From: Ruegeria arenilitoris
GTDB lineage: Bacteria > Pseudomonadota > Alphaproteobacteria > Rhodobacterales > Rhodobacteraceae
Reading direction: 5' to 3'
Length of the DNA stretch: 64,000 bases
NCBI RefSeq assembly: GCF_013030985.1
Contig: NZ_WPYP01000002.1
Location: 336,790-400,789 of the forward strand
A program made the position numbers and the translations under genes. Of the stretch, positions 49,000 to 58,360 are shown one piece after another; the first letter of the stretch is position 1; each line of letters begins with the position of its first letter. The notes beneath the pieces are model-generated. The model was not told the DNA's origin, made no database searches, and saw only the letters and a program-made list of their open reading frames with translations.

Positions 49000-50637
49000 C
49001 TACCGCTCGGTCAGCTTCAGTTCGATCCGACGGTTCTGTGCCCGCGCTTCGGGGGTATCGGCGGGATTGACGGGCTGGAATTCGCCAAAGCCGTTGGCCG
49101 CCAACCGGTTCGGCGGGATGCCTAGTGCGTCGACCATATAGCGCACCACTGACAGAGCCCTACCCTGACTCAGTTCCCAGTTGTCGCGATATCGTCCGGA
49201 CCCCGCCAGCGGCACGTTGTCCGTGTGGCCATCTACCCGGATCACCCAGTTCAGACCCTCAGGAATTTCCGCAGCCACGCTGCGCAGGATGGCAGCCACC
49301 TTGGCGACCTCTTGCTGACCGACCTGGGACAGGACAGCCGATCCCGTATCGAACAGAACTTCGGACGAGAACACGAAACGGTCCCCTTCGATCCGAACAC
49401 CTTCTTCATCGCCCAGCACATCACGCAGCCGGCCGAAGAATTCCGATCGATAGCGCTGCAGGTCCTCGGCCTGCGCGGCAAGGTCCTGCGCCTCGATTTC
49501 AAGACGCTTACGTTCGGCCTCTTCCAGCAGGCGGCGGCGACGCTCTTCCGAGGCCGCGCGCGCCAACGCCGCGTTCAGGTCCTGCCCCAGTGTCTGGATA
49601 CGGATATCAGCAGCGGCGTTGCGTTCCCGGTAATCGTCCAGCAAAGCCTGCAACCCACCCAACTGTTCGCGCAGCGCGGCCAACTGCTGGTTCAGTAGTG
49701 CGGTTTCACGTTGCGCCTTTTCCGAAATCGCCTGCTCGGCCGACAGCGTGTCACGCGCCACCGAGAGCAGGGCCGCGCGTTCTTCGGCCAAGGTCCGTTG
49801 CTCCTGCGCCTCGGCCTGGGCTTCGCTCTGCGCGGCAAGGGCGGCGTCAAGCCGTGCCCGCAACTCTTCGGTGTTCAGGTCCCCAAACTGTCGTTCCAAT
49901 TCTGCCTTTGCAGCCTGCGCTGCGGCCAACAGAGTCAGTGTTTCCTCGGCTTCCTTGCGCTGCGCCTCCAGCGCAAGGGTCATGGCCGTCAATTCAGCAT
50001 CCGCATTCTGCAGACGGGTCCGCAGATTTTCGGCAGCAGCGGCCTCGGCCAGTCTGGCGGCCTCTTCTGCAGTCAGTTGTTCCTCAAGCTCAGAAATCCG
50101 GGCGCCCTGCGCCGCGTCGCTTTGCTCAAGATCAGCCACCAGCGCCTCAAGTGCCTCGCGTTGGGCAGCGGCCAAGCGCGCGGCCTCGGTCTGTTCGTCG
50201 ATCTCGGCCCGACTTTGCGCCAAAGCCAGGTTCAAAGCCTCCTGCTCGCTCTGCAATTCGGCGATTTCATCCTGCGACCGGGCCTGATCCAACAACAGAG
50301 CCGCAACCTGAGCTTCAAAGTCGGTCAGTTGGATCTGGGCCTGCACCAGCTCGGTCTCGACCTGCGTCAGAGTCGAGCTCAATACCCCCAACCGCGCCTG
50401 CAACCGGCTGTTCTCCCGCTCTTCCAGACCTAGCGCCCCAGCCAGAGCCGCAACTTCGTCCGACAGGGCCGTCAATTCATCCTCTTGTCCGGAAATGGTT
50501 TCGCGCAGCACGTATTGCACCACCATGAAGATGGTCAGCACAAAGGTCAGCACCATCAAAAGCCCGGTAATCGCATCCACGAATCCGGGCCAGACTGAGC
50601 CCTGGAAACGCTGACCTGTGCGGCGGGACAGTGCCAT
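49000..50637 (-). CDS. OmpA/MotB-like protein with long coiled coil
   Basis: The 545-residue protein has an N-terminal membrane segment (residues about 20-42) with Asp21 in the position of the proton-carrying Asp of MotB/ExbD. A very long coiled coil (about 50-400) follows, rich in Ala, Glu, Gln and Arg heptads. The C-terminal OmpA domain (about 415-545) contains VDGHTDNVPLAGSG and the peptidoglycan motif AQNRRIELKL. It would sit in the inner membrane and reach the cell wall. Its start lies 3 bp after the stop of the TolQ-type gene. Much longer in the middle than MotB or ZorB. Confidence 0.85.
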   Translation of the reverse strand: MALSRRTGQRFQGSVWPGFVDAITGLLMVLTFVLTIFMVVQYVLRETISGQEDELTALSDEVAALAGALGLEERENSRLQARLGVLSSTLTQVETELVQAQIQLTDFEAQVAALLLDQARSQDEIAELQSEQEALNLALAQSRAEIDEQTEAARLAAAQREALEALVADLEQSDAAQGARISELEEQLTAEEAARLAEAAAAENLRTRLQNADAELTAMTLALEAQRKEAEETLTLLAAAQAAKAELERQFGDLNTEELRARLDAALAAQSEAQAEAQEQRTLAEERAALLSVARDTLSAEQAISEKAQRETALLNQQLAALREQLGGLQALLDDYRERNAAADIRIQTLGQDLNAALARAASEERRRRLLEEAERKRLEIEAQDLAAQAEDLQRYRSEFFGRLRDVLGDEEGVRIEGDRFVFSSEVLFDTGSAVLSQVGQQEVAKVAAILRSVAAEIPEGLNWVIRVDGHTDNVPLAGSGRYRDNWELSQGRALSVVRYMVDALGIPPNRLAANGFGEFQPVNPADTPEARAQNRRIELKLTER

Positions 50638-50640
50638 GGT

Positions 50641-51819
50641 TTACTCGCTTTCCGGAGCGGTGCGCACGGCGCCTCGGGGCAATGTCAGGGCTTTGACAAG
50701 CAGTTCGATATCCTTGCGCAGCTCGCTCATGCTTTCCTGCCGCCCGGCCGAAATCTCTTCAAGAATACGCAGCAACTGTACATCCATCGAGCGCAGACGC
50801 ATACGGCTTTCAGCATCGATCCCATCGCCGGCACCCTGTTCGCGCATATGGTCCAGAAGCGCGTCCTGCCCAAGGGCCACCCGCTCCAGCGCCGCCGTCA
50901 CGTTATCGTTATTAGACTGCCGTGCGTTCATTTCGCCGATCGAGTCCGCCAACTGGCCCAACTTGGTCGACACCGCCGCGCTATCCGCCCCTTGCGCGGA
51001 AAACAGATCCTGCAGCGCGTTCATCTGTTCGGACATGGCGTCAAGCACAGGGGTCAGCACGGCCAGTTCGGCGTTGCCCTCATCCCCGGCGGCAAACCCG
51101 ACACGGGTGATCGAGGACAACCATTCCTCAAGCTCGCGGTAGAACCGGTTTTGCCCGTGGCCCGCAAACAGTTCCAAGAGGCCAACGATCAGCGATCCGG
51201 CCAGACCCAGTAGCGAGGACCCAAAGGCCACGCCCATGCCCTGCAACTGCGATTCCAGTCCCACCATCAGGCGGTTGAACACGGCCAGACCCTCTTCGCC
51301 CTGTTGGGGGTTGAGGCTGCGGATGGTGTCGACGATGGCCGGAACTGTTGTGGCCAGCCCGAAAAACGTACCCAAAAGGCCAAGATAAATCAGGACGTTG
51401 GTGATATATCGGGTAATCTCACGCTCTTCCTCGATCCGCTCGGCCACCGAATCCAGAATGGACCGGGTTGAGGTCGAACTGATCTGTGACCGCGCGCCCC
51501 GTTCGCGCAGAAGGGACGCCAGCGGTGCCAGCAATTGCGGCGTGCGCGCGTCTTCGCGAACGACCCCGCCGACAAACGCCTCGATCCAGCGGACCGACCC
51601 GATCAGCTGTGTCACCTGATAGAAACAGGCAAACACACCGATGACGAACACCAGTATGATGAAACCGTTCAGGTAGGGGTTGGCGTAAAAGACCGGCAGC
51701 ACGTAGGGCAACGCCATGAAGACCCCTAGCCCCGCCAAGGCGATCGCGACCAGCATCGTAACGATCTGACGAATGGGTTGCGAGAAATGCGGTCTCGCGC
51801 CCTGATGTGCCTGCGCCAT
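50641..51819 (-). CDS. MotA/TolQ/ExbB-type proton channel protein
   Basis: The 392-residue protein has four membrane segments (about residues 17-43, 48-72, 137-160, 193-218). The third contains LGLLGTFFGLATTVPAIVD, the channel helix pattern of TolQ/MotA. After the last helix comes a cytoplasmic tail of about 170 residues with helix-forming repeats (MDAMSEQMNALQDLF, LEEISAGRQESMSELRKDIELLVK). It pairs with the downstream OmpA-like gene as an ion-driven two-component motor of unknown task; no tolR, exbD or flagellar genes are near. Confidence 0.85.
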   Translation of the reverse strand: MAQAHQGARPHFSQPIRQIVTMLVAIALAGLGVFMALPYVLPVFYANPYLNGFIILVFVIGVFACFYQVTQLIGSVRWIEAFVGGVVREDARTPQLLAPLASLLRERGARSQISSTSTRSILDSVAERIEEEREITRYITNVLIYLGLLGTFFGLATTVPAIVDTIRSLNPQQGEEGLAVFNRLMVGLESQLQGMGVAFGSSLLGLAGSLIVGLLELFAGHGQNRFYRELEEWLSSITRVGFAAGDEGNAELAVLTPVLDAMSEQMNALQDLFSAQGADSAAVSTKLGQLADSIGEMNARQSNNDNVTAALERVALGQDALLDHMREQGAGDGIDAESRMRLRSMDVQLLRILEEISAGRQESMSELRKDIELLVKALTLPRGAVRTAPESE

Positions 51820-51889
51820 GCGCGTGGTTCCCGGTATTTTGCCTGCTCTACGCTGAATCTAGCGAAAATACACCGGTGACGCCAAGGGT

Positions 51890-52420
51890 TTATGCGGTGA
51901 TGGTCCGCACCCGTTGCGCCAACCACTCAAGATCGGGATCGCGCAGGTCGATCTCGGCCAGATGTTCGGCGGTGTTGTACAGATATTCGGTGTTTGGCCC
52001 GCGCCCGCCCACGGCATGGGCGATGATCTGCGCCTGTTCTTCCAGCGGCATTCCCCCGCAATACTGCACATGGTCAGCGTCGATCACGTAGGTCACCGCA
52101 GTCACCACCTCGCTACTGTCCAGATGCACATCCAGCATTTTCTCGACATAGGCCGACGAGATCAGCTCGCGTTCGCGCAATTCGTGCAGCGTTCGGTCTT
52201 CGTGACCGGCCTCGACCGCCAGGGCCAACCCCTTGCAATGGGCATCGTCCTGCTCGTCCAGTGCCAGAACAAGGCCGGGGTGATCCTCGGTTCCGCGGTG
52301 GTGGATCGAGCTCATGCAGAAGGACCGGGCATAGCCGTGCAGCGTTGCGCGTTCGCTGCGGGCCACCGGAAAGCCCGGGTTCCACAGCAGCGATCCATAT
52401 CCGAAAACCCACATCGTCAT
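51890..52420 (-). CDS. ChaC-like gamma-glutamylcyclotransferase
   Basis: The 176-residue protein starts WVFGYGSLLWNPGF, the ChaC signature, and continues with RATLHGYARSFCMSS and RGTEDHPGLVLAL. The catalytic Glu is expected within LRERELISSAYVEK. ChaC enzymes cleave glutathione to 5-oxoproline and Cys-Gly. ATG 52420 or 52414 may start it; the longer frame to 52519 lacks family similarity. Confidence 0.9.
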   Translation of the reverse strand: MTMWVFGYGSLLWNPGFPVARSERATLHGYARSFCMSSIHHRGTEDHPGLVLALDEQDDAHCKGLALAVEAGHEDRTLHELRERELISSAYVEKMLDVHLDSSEVVTAVTYVIDADHVQYCGGMPLEEQAQIIAHAVGGRGPNTEYLYNTAEHLAEIDLRDPDLEWLAQRVRTITA

Positions 52421-52487
52421 AGCACTGGTCCTTGCCCGTTTGCGCCTATAAACATCAATTCCGAGGCGGGAAAAAGGGCCATCTGTC

Positions 52488-53489
52488 ATGCGCGGTCTGG
52501 TGCGGTTTATCATTTTCATCTTTGTCGCGTGGAGCGCCTACTGGTTCATCGCCGGTTTCGGGCTGCGCAATGCACTCACCACTTGGTTCGACAAACAGCA
52601 GGAACGGGGCTGGCAGGCCGAGTTTGCAGAGGTTGAGACCGCCGGATACCCCTTCCACCACATGACCCGTCTGAACAGCCCCGCGCTGGCCGATCCGGTC
52701 AATGGCACCGCTTGGAGCGCCGACTGGATCGAGTTCCAAAGCCCCGCGATCTGGCCTGGCCGACAGGTTCTGCGGTTTGCCGACACGCCGCAACGGCTGT
52801 CCTACTACGACCAGACAGCCACCATTGAAGCCGATGATTTGCAGGCTGAACTGCAATTGCAACCCGGTGTCGCGCTTGTGCTGGAAAAGATGGCACTGAC
52901 CGCCGGGCCTTGGTCGATTACTGACGAAACCGGGACGCTGGCCGGCGGCGACACACTTGCGCTTGTGATGGAGCAGACGCCGACCCCCGAGGCCTATGTG
53001 ATTGGAGCCCGGATTGACGGCTTCACCCCCGGTGACGACCTGCGCGAGTTGATGCGCTCGGCCACAACCCTGCCCCAGGCGTTCGAGACGCTGGAGCTGG
53101 ATTTGACCGCCACCTTCGACAAGGCCTGGGATCGTTCGGCGTTGGAAGAAAGCAGGCCGCAGCCGGTGAAGATTGATCTGCGTCTGGCAGAGATGAAGTG
53201 GGGCGCGCTACGTCTGTTCGCCACCGGAGAGCTGGATGTTGATCAACAAGGCATTCCGATTGGCGAGATTGCCGTAAAGGCCGAGAACTGGCGCGACATG
53301 ATAGCCATGGCCAATGCGGCAGGTGCCCTGCCCGATCAGGCGGTTGACCCGGTGACCCGCGCGCTGAACTTCATGGCCGGGCTGGGCGGCAATCCCAACG
53401 CGCTGGATTTGCAGCTGAATTTCCGCGATGGTTTTGTGGCACTGGGTCCCCTGCCTCTTGGACCGGCCCCACGACTGATCCTGCGTTAA
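52488..53489 (+). CDS. DUF2125 domain-containing protein
   Basis: The 333-residue protein has an N-terminal membrane anchor or signal (RFIIFIFVAWSAYWFIAGF, residues about 6-24) and a beta-rich DUF2125 body: AGYPFHHMTRL, then strands ending with DLQLNFRDGFVALGPLPLGPAP. The family resembles lipid-transport/AsmA-like envelope proteins; function is unknown. It converges with the extensin-family gene with a 4-bp overlap. Confidence 0.88.
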   Translation: MRGLVRFIIFIFVAWSAYWFIAGFGLRNALTTWFDKQQERGWQAEFAEVETAGYPFHHMTRLNSPALADPVNGTAWSADWIEFQSPAIWPGRQVLRFADTPQRLSYYDQTATIEADDLQAELQLQPGVALVLEKMALTAGPWSITDETGTLAGGDTLALVMEQTPTPEAYVIGARIDGFTPGDDLRELMRSATTLPQAFETLELDLTATFDKAWDRSALEESRPQPVKIDLRLAEMKWGALRLFATGELDVDQQGIPIGEIAVKAENWRDMIAMANAAGALPDQAVDPVTRALNFMAGLGGNPNALDLQLNFRDGFVALGPLPLGPAPRLILR

Positions 53490-54313
53490 CGGCAGTACGG
53501 CCCCCGGCGGTAGCGCGCTGTGTCCAGATGGAAATGGTCCTTATGATAGCGATCCGCGTTTGGCCCCAACACGGTGCCAAACGGCCCACACGCCCCCCGC
53601 CAGACTTTGGTCAGCTGCCGCTTTGACGGGTTCTTGCGCCAGCCGTTCAGGACCGTGACCACTTCGCCATCGGCCATCTTGAAACCCGAGATATCGATAG
53701 CCCTGCCCTTGCCGTGCTCGGAGATCTTCGCACCTTTTCGATTGTTACGGGTCCGGCAGGCATAATGCGCGGCGACCTGAATCTCGACCACCGGCCCGCG
53801 CCGCTTGAAGGTCGGCTTGACCGTCTTGTCGACCCATTTGTTCAGCGCAATGGCCGTGCCACAATCCATGGTGGACGGACGGCTAAGTGCCACGCCCGAG
53901 ACCGAAGTGACCTGAACGGCGTCCTTGATGCCGCACGCCTTGATTTTGCCCGGCACGCTGCCGACTGGTTTGCCTTGAATATCTATGTCCCCGCATACCG
54001 AGGTTTTGCGCAGCTTGCGTTTCTTGAACAGCACTTCCAGCTCCAGTGCTTTCGGGCGCAAAAGCGGTCGGATCGGCGCGTTTTGCTCCAACACCGACAC
54101 ATCCGTCGGGGCGGTGGCGGCGGCCAGGATGACTTGCGTCTCGGGCCGCAATTTGGGGCGAATTTCAGCAGGGACAGGGTCGGCGAAGGCCAGTACCGAT
54201 GCCTCAGAAGGGCGCGTGACAGGAACCAGTGACTGTTCCAGAGGCGCCGCGTTGGACCATGTGGCGCTGACCGCCACGCATCCAATCATCAGAAACCTCC
54301 AGCTGCGTCTCAT
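53486..54313 (-). CDS. Extensin-family protein, probable cell-wall enzyme
   Basis: The 275-residue product has a signal peptide (residues about 1-22, cut near NAAP) and an extensin-like C-terminal domain: VSGVALSRPSTMDCGTAIAL, then YACRTRNNRKGAKISEHG and GRAIDISGF. The His/Asp pattern (SEHGKGRAIDI) recalls LAS-type metallopeptidases, so action on peptidoglycan is plausible. Its start overlaps the tyrC stop by 4 bp. Confidence 0.85.
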   Translation of the reverse strand: MRRSWRFLMIGCVAVSATWSNAAPLEQSLVPVTRPSEASVLAFADPVPAEIRPKLRPETQVILAAATAPTDVSVLEQNAPIRPLLRPKALELEVLFKKRKLRKTSVCGDIDIQGKPVGSVPGKIKACGIKDAVQVTSVSGVALSRPSTMDCGTAIALNKWVDKTVKPTFKRRGPVVEIQVAAHYACRTRNNRKGAKISEHGKGRAIDISGFKMADGEVVTVLNGWRKNPSKRQLTKVWRGACGPFGTVLGPNADRYHKDHFHLDTARYRRGPYCR

Positions 54314-55230
54314 GAGCTTGCTTTGCCTCGTCCAAAGTCCGGCGCGTCCGTATCCTGCCCGGCGTCGATGATCCCGCGCCGGATCGCGCGCGTGCGGGTG
54401 AAATAGTCAAACAGGTGCTCCCCATCGCCGGTGCGGATGGCGCGTTGCAGGGCGAAAAGCTCCTCGGTAAAGCGCCCGAGGATTTCCAGCGTTGCGTCCT
54501 TGTTGGTCAGGAACACATCGCGCCACATTGTCGGGTCCGAGGCAGCGATCCGCGTGAAGTCCCGGAAACCGGCGGCGGAGTATTTGATAACTTCGCTATC
54601 GGTCACCCGACGCAGGTCATCGGCGACACCCACCATCGTATAGGCAATCAGGTGTGGCGCATGAGACGTGACCGCCAGAACCAGATCGTGGTGGTCTGCA
54701 TCCATCTCATCGACATTCGCGCCCATGCCTTCCCACAGTGCCCGCAGACGGGCGATGGCGTCCGGGTCCGAGCCTTCGACCGGCACCAGCAGGCACCAGC
54801 GATTGTCATAAAGCTCGGCAAAACCAGCCTCGGGGCCGGAATGTTCGGTCCCGGCAAGCGGGTGCGCAGGGACGAAATGAACACCTTCAGGGATATGTGG
54901 AGACACGGCCTGAATCACGTGCCGTTTGACCGAGCCCACATCCGTCACCGTCGCACCCGGTTTCAGAACCGGGGCGATATCTGCGGCCACAGCCTCCATC
55001 GCGCCGACGGGGACGCACAGAACCACGAGGTCCGCGCCCTCAACCGCTTCGCGCGCTGTATCGCACACACGGTCACACAGACCGATCCGGCGTGCCGTAT
55101 CACGGGTTGCCTCGGACCTGGCATAGCCGGTGACTTCACCCGCAAGGCCTGAACGTTTGATGGCCCAGAACATGGACGATGCAATCAGACCCAGCCCGAT
55201 CAGCGCAATACGGTCGTAAACCTGGCTCAT
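54310..55230 (-). CDS. tyrC: Prephenate/arogenate dehydrogenase
   Basis: This enzyme oxidatively decarboxylates prephenate or arogenate toward tyrosine. The 306-residue protein has [19 protein letters not shown] (Rossmann start), [25 protein letters not shown] and [16 protein letters not shown] with the active-site His. It overlaps hisC upstream and the extensin gene downstream by 4 bp each. HisC is often able to act on tyrosine intermediates, which fits the pairing. Confidence 0.93.
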   Translation of the reverse strand: MSQVYDRIALIGLGLIASSMFWAIKRSGLAGEVTGYARSEATRDTARRIGLCDRVCDTAREAVEGADLVVLCVPVGAMEAVAADIAPVLKPGATVTDVGSVKRHVIQAVSPHIPEGVHFVPAHPLAGTEHSGPEAGFAELYDNRWCLLVPVEGSDPDAIARLRALWEGMGANVDEMDADHHDLVLAVTSHAPHLIAYTMVGVADDLRRVTDSEVIKYSAAGFRDFTRIAASDPTMWRDVFLTNKDATLEILGRFTEELFALQRAIRTGDGEHLFDYFTRTRAIRRGIIDAGQDTDAPDFGRGKASS

Positions 55231-56312
55231 GCGGCACCCCCTTTGAACGCGGCGATGGCCGCAACGACGCGGCGGCAGGCGTCTTCGTCACCTACGGTGA
55301 TCCGTAAGGCGTTGGGCAGGTTGTAGCCCGCCACGCGGCGCACGATCAGGCCTTGGGTCTTGAAGTAATCGTCGCACGCCTCAGCCTCGGCCTGATCCGC
55401 AAACCGGGCGAGGATGAAGTTGGTGCAGGACGCGTCCGACGGCACGCCGATCTTGTCCAACTCCGCCGACAGCCACACCCGCAGACGGGCATTTTCGGCC
55501 TGACAGAACGACAGGAACTCCACATCCTTAACCGCAGCCTCAGCCGCCGCCAAGGCCGTCAAGGACAGGTTGAACGGCTGGCGCACCCGGTTCAGCACAT
55601 CGATGATCGACTGCGCGGCATAACCCCAGCCGACCCGCATGCCACCCAGACCAAAAACCTTCGAGAAGGTCCGGGTCATGATCACGTTCTCGAACCGATC
55701 CACCAGCGATGCACCACCGTCAAAACCGTCAACGAACTCGGCATAGGCCCCGTCGATTACCATGAGACAGGTCTGCGGCAGCGCCTCTGCCAGCCGCACC
55801 AGCTCCGCCTCGGGGATCATGGTCGAGGTCGGGTTGCCCGGATTGGTCACGAACACGATCCGTGTCTGTTCGGTGACAGCGGCAAGGATGTTGTCCACAT
55901 CCACATGGCGGTCCCGCTCGGACACCATCACCGGCGTCGCACCAGCCATGCGGGCGATGATCGGGTACATGGAAAACCCGTGCTCGGTATAGATGACTTC
56001 ATCCCCCGGCCCCGCATAGGCCTGAGCGATGAATTGCAACACCTCGTCACTGCCCACACCGCAGATGATCCGCGCCGGGTCCAAGCCGTGCCGCGCACCA
56101 ATCGCCGCGCGCAGGCTGGCGTGGTCAGTGCTGGGATAGCGATGCAGGGTTGCGGCACTGTCGCGCACCGCCTCAATCGCCTTGGGGCTGGGGCCAAACG
56201 GGTTTTCGTTTGAACTCAGCTTGATCACATGCTCGACCCCGGCCACATGCGACTGGCCGCCCTGATAGAGCGCGATGTCCATAATGCCGGGTTGAGGGGT
56301 GATCTTGTTCAT
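55227..56312 (-). CDS. hisC: Histidinol-phosphate aminotransferase
   Basis: HisC transaminates imidazole-acetol phosphate in histidine synthesis and commonly also aromatic keto acids. The 361-residue PLP enzyme has [33 protein letters not shown], the Lys motif [19 protein letters not shown], and [13 protein letters not shown]. The RBS lies in a strong hairpin (56314-56338), so translation may be controlled. Confidence 0.94.
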   Translation of the reverse strand: MNKITPQPGIMDIALYQGGQSHVAGVEHVIKLSSNENPFGPSPKAIEAVRDSAATLHRYPSTDHASLRAAIGARHGLDPARIICGVGSDEVLQFIAQAYAGPGDEVIYTEHGFSMYPIIARMAGATPVMVSERDRHVDVDNILAAVTEQTRIVFVTNPGNPTSTMIPEAELVRLAEALPQTCLMVIDGAYAEFVDGFDGGASLVDRFENVIMTRTFSKVFGLGGMRVGWGYAAQSIIDVLNRVRQPFNLSLTALAAAEAAVKDVEFLSFCQAENARLRVWLSAELDKIGVPSDASCTNFILARFADQAEAEACDDYFKTQGLIVRRVAGYNLPNALRITVGDEDACRRVVAAIAAFKGGAA

Positions 56313-56313
56313 A

Positions 56314-56338
56314 AGAGGCTCCGTTTATTGGAGCCTCT
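56314..56338 (-). promoter_or_regulatory. Hairpin sequestering the hisC ribosome site
   Basis: AGAGGCTCC (56314-56322) and GGAGCCTCT (56330-56338) form a perfect 9-bp stem with a 7-nt loop. On the minus strand the second arm carries GGAG six to seven bases before the hisC ATG (56312). The stem would hide the ribosome site unless opened by temperature, a ribosome or a ligand. Confidence 0.7.
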
Positions 56339-56346
56339 CATACCTG

Positions 56347-56362
56347 TCTCAACGCGTTGAGA
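56347..56362. promoter_or_regulatory. 16-bp perfect palindrome upstream of hisC
   Basis: TCTCAACGCGTTGAGA reads the same on both strands. It lies between the class V aminotransferase stop (56378) and the hisC hairpin. It could be an operator or the stem of a weak terminator. Confidence 0.55.
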
Positions 56363-56377
56363 AAAGCGGCAATTCCG

Positions 56378-57793
56378 TCACGCCGCTTTGAAGCGGGCCG
56401 TTGCCGGGTCGGCACTGTAATAGGGCGCGAATTCTTCGGTCCGGTGGGACAGGTCGTTGACGCTGTCGATGATGAACTGAACCGTCTCTTCGCTCATCAG
56501 ATACGAGAAGTTCAGGCGCACCCAACCGGGTTTTTTCATCTCTTCCCCGGCAGACAATGCCGCGTGCAGTTCTTCCGACGTCTCACGGTCGATCCCCAAC
56601 AGGCGGTGCGCATAAGGCCCGGCACAGGCACAGCCGCCACGGGCCTGAATGCCGTAGATATCGCTGAGCATCCGGGTGAACAGTTGCTGATGAACAGGGT
56701 GCCCAGCGTTGTCACGCACCAGGAATGAATAGATCGGCAGGCGATGCGGGTTTTCCGTGCCCAGCAGGGTCAGGTTCGGGTTGTCGCCCCAGCCTTCCAG
56801 CGCCATGCGATTGTACTTTGCCTCACGGCGGGCAATCTCATCGGTGCCAACCACGTCTTTGACCATGAAGGCCAGCGCCGCGCGGATGTCACCTATCACG
56901 TTGGGTGTTCCGGCCTCTTCGCGGGTGGCCAGATCCTCGCTGTAATCATGCCGCCACGGTGAGACGAAACTGACCGTGCCGCCACCGGGCCAACTGGGAC
57001 ATGTGCGTTTCACAGCGTTCTGGTTGAGGATCAGCACGCCCGAGGCGCCCGGCCCGCCCGGGAACTTGTGCGGTGAAACGACGATGGCATCTTTACGCGC
57101 GTCCTCAGGGCCCATATCCATCGGCAGGTAAGGTCCGCCGCCTGCGTAATCCCAAACCGACACGGCCCCGTGCGCCTTGAGCACCCGGGTGATCGGGTCC
57201 GGGTCAGTGATGATGCCGGTGACGTTCGATGCGGCCGAAAAGGACCCGATGATCAGATCGGAACAGGCATTGTCGACCAGGGCCTGTTCCAACGCAGCCA
57301 GGTCAACGCCCCCCTCGGCGGCTTCGGGGATTTCAATCACCCGCGCTTTGCTTTCCCGCCAGGGCAGGATGTTCGAGTGGTGTTCATACGGCCCGATCAA
57401 AACAACCGGCCGGTCAGCCGCATCCACACCCAACAAACTGACCAACCGGTTGAGACCCGCAGTGGCGCCGGACCCGGTGAAGATCACCGCGTCCTCTCCC
57501 CTCGCACCAACGATGCGGGCAATCTCTGCGCGTGCCTCACGACGCAGACGGGTCATATGAGACCCGCAATAGGAGGCCTCAGTATGGCTGTTGGCATAGA
57601 AGGGCAGCACCTCATGGGCGACAAAATCCTCAACCTGCCGCAGCGCACGGCCCGAGGCGACGTAATCCGCATAAACCAGCGGTACGTCCCCATGCAGACC
57701 CGGGATCAGAACGTTCTCTCCGATCAGTCCGTCGCGCAGAGAGGAATCGTGAGTGGCGGTTTGGATTTCTGAGCGAAATTTGGACAGGGTCAT
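56378..57793 (-). CDS. Class V aminotransferase, cysteine desulfurase-like
   Basis: The 471-residue PLP protein has YANSHTEASYCGSHMTRLRREAR near residue 75, the IIGSFSAASNVTG segment, WDYAGGGPYLPM and VVSPHKFPGGPGASG, where the Lys binds PLP. The C-terminal part has ARGGCACAGPYAH, a Cys loop seen in desulfurase-like members. Substrate unknown. It diverges from an Lrp-type gene and lies upstream of hisC on the same strand. Confidence 0.85.
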   Translation of the reverse strand: MTLSKFRSEIQTATHDSSLRDGLIGENVLIPGLHGDVPLVYADYVASGRALRQVEDFVAHEVLPFYANSHTEASYCGSHMTRLRREARAEIARIVGARGEDAVIFTGSGATAGLNRLVSLLGVDAADRPVVLIGPYEHHSNILPWRESKARVIEIPEAAEGGVDLAALEQALVDNACSDLIIGSFSAASNVTGIITDPDPITRVLKAHGAVSVWDYAGGGPYLPMDMGPEDARKDAIVVSPHKFPGGPGASGVLILNQNAVKRTCPSWPGGGTVSFVSPWRHDYSEDLATREEAGTPNVIGDIRAALAFMVKDVVGTDEIARREAKYNRMALEGWGDNPNLTLLGTENPHRLPIYSFLVRDNAGHPVHQQLFTRMLSDIYGIQARGGCACAGPYAHRLLGIDRETSEELHAALSAGEEMKKPGWVRLNFSYLMSEETVQFIIDSVNDLSHRTEEFAPYYSADPATARFKAA

Positions 57794-57895
57794 GGCAAAG
57801 GCTCCGTATTGCCTTTCCAATATGATTGATCCCTTCTGAGAAAACTTCACCTTTCTTTTGATAGATTTGTCATTCTTTGTGTCATATGATCAGAT

Positions 57896-58357
57896 ATGGC
57901 GGAAAAAATAGATCAAATCGACAAACGCATCCTACGTGAATTGCAAACCAACGCCACACTGTCCCAACGCGAATTGGCGGATCGGGTCGGGTTGTCACAG
58001 AACGCCTGTTGGCGGCGTCTGAAGGCACTAAACGAGGAAGGCGTAATCACCGGCTCGACCGCCCGGATCGCGCGCGAGAAACTGGGGCTGAGCCTTGTGG
58101 TCTTCGTCATGCTGCGCACACGGCACCATTCGTCCGAATGGCTGCAGGCCTTTCGCAGCCACGTCCTGACGATCCCCGAGGTGGTCGATTTCCACCGCAT
58201 CGGCGGCGACTATGACTATCAGTTGAAAGTCGTGACCGAAGATATGGCCTCGTATGACAAGGTCTATCAGCGCCTGATCGAGAAGGTCGAGCTGGACAGC
58301 GTGACCTCGTATTTCGCGATGGAAGCGATCGCCGAGGGGCGACCGCTACCGATCTGA
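57896..58357 (+). CDS. Lrp/AsnC-family transcription regulator
   Basis: The 153-residue protein has an HTH (IDKRILRELQTNATLSQREL region, residues about 7-50 with LSQNACWRRLKAL) and a C-terminal ligand domain with VVDFHRIGGDYDYQLKVV. It diverges from the class V aminotransferase gene, so it probably regulates that gene. ATATGAT occurs at 57820-57826 and 57884-57890 in the intergenic region. No ribosome site is clear. Confidence 0.93.
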   Translation: MAEKIDQIDKRILRELQTNATLSQRELADRVGLSQNACWRRLKALNEEGVITGSTARIAREKLGLSLVVFVMLRTRHHSSEWLQAFRSHVLTIPEVVDFHRIGGDYDYQLKVVTEDMASYDKVYQRLIEKVELDSVTSYFAMEAIAEGRPLPI

Positions 58358-58360
58358 GTG

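Noticed and set aside
49000..51819. Zorya (ZorAB) defence system
   Set aside because: No ZorC, ZorD or ZorE gene is nearby, and the long coiled coil is on the OmpA-like subunit rather than the channel subunit.
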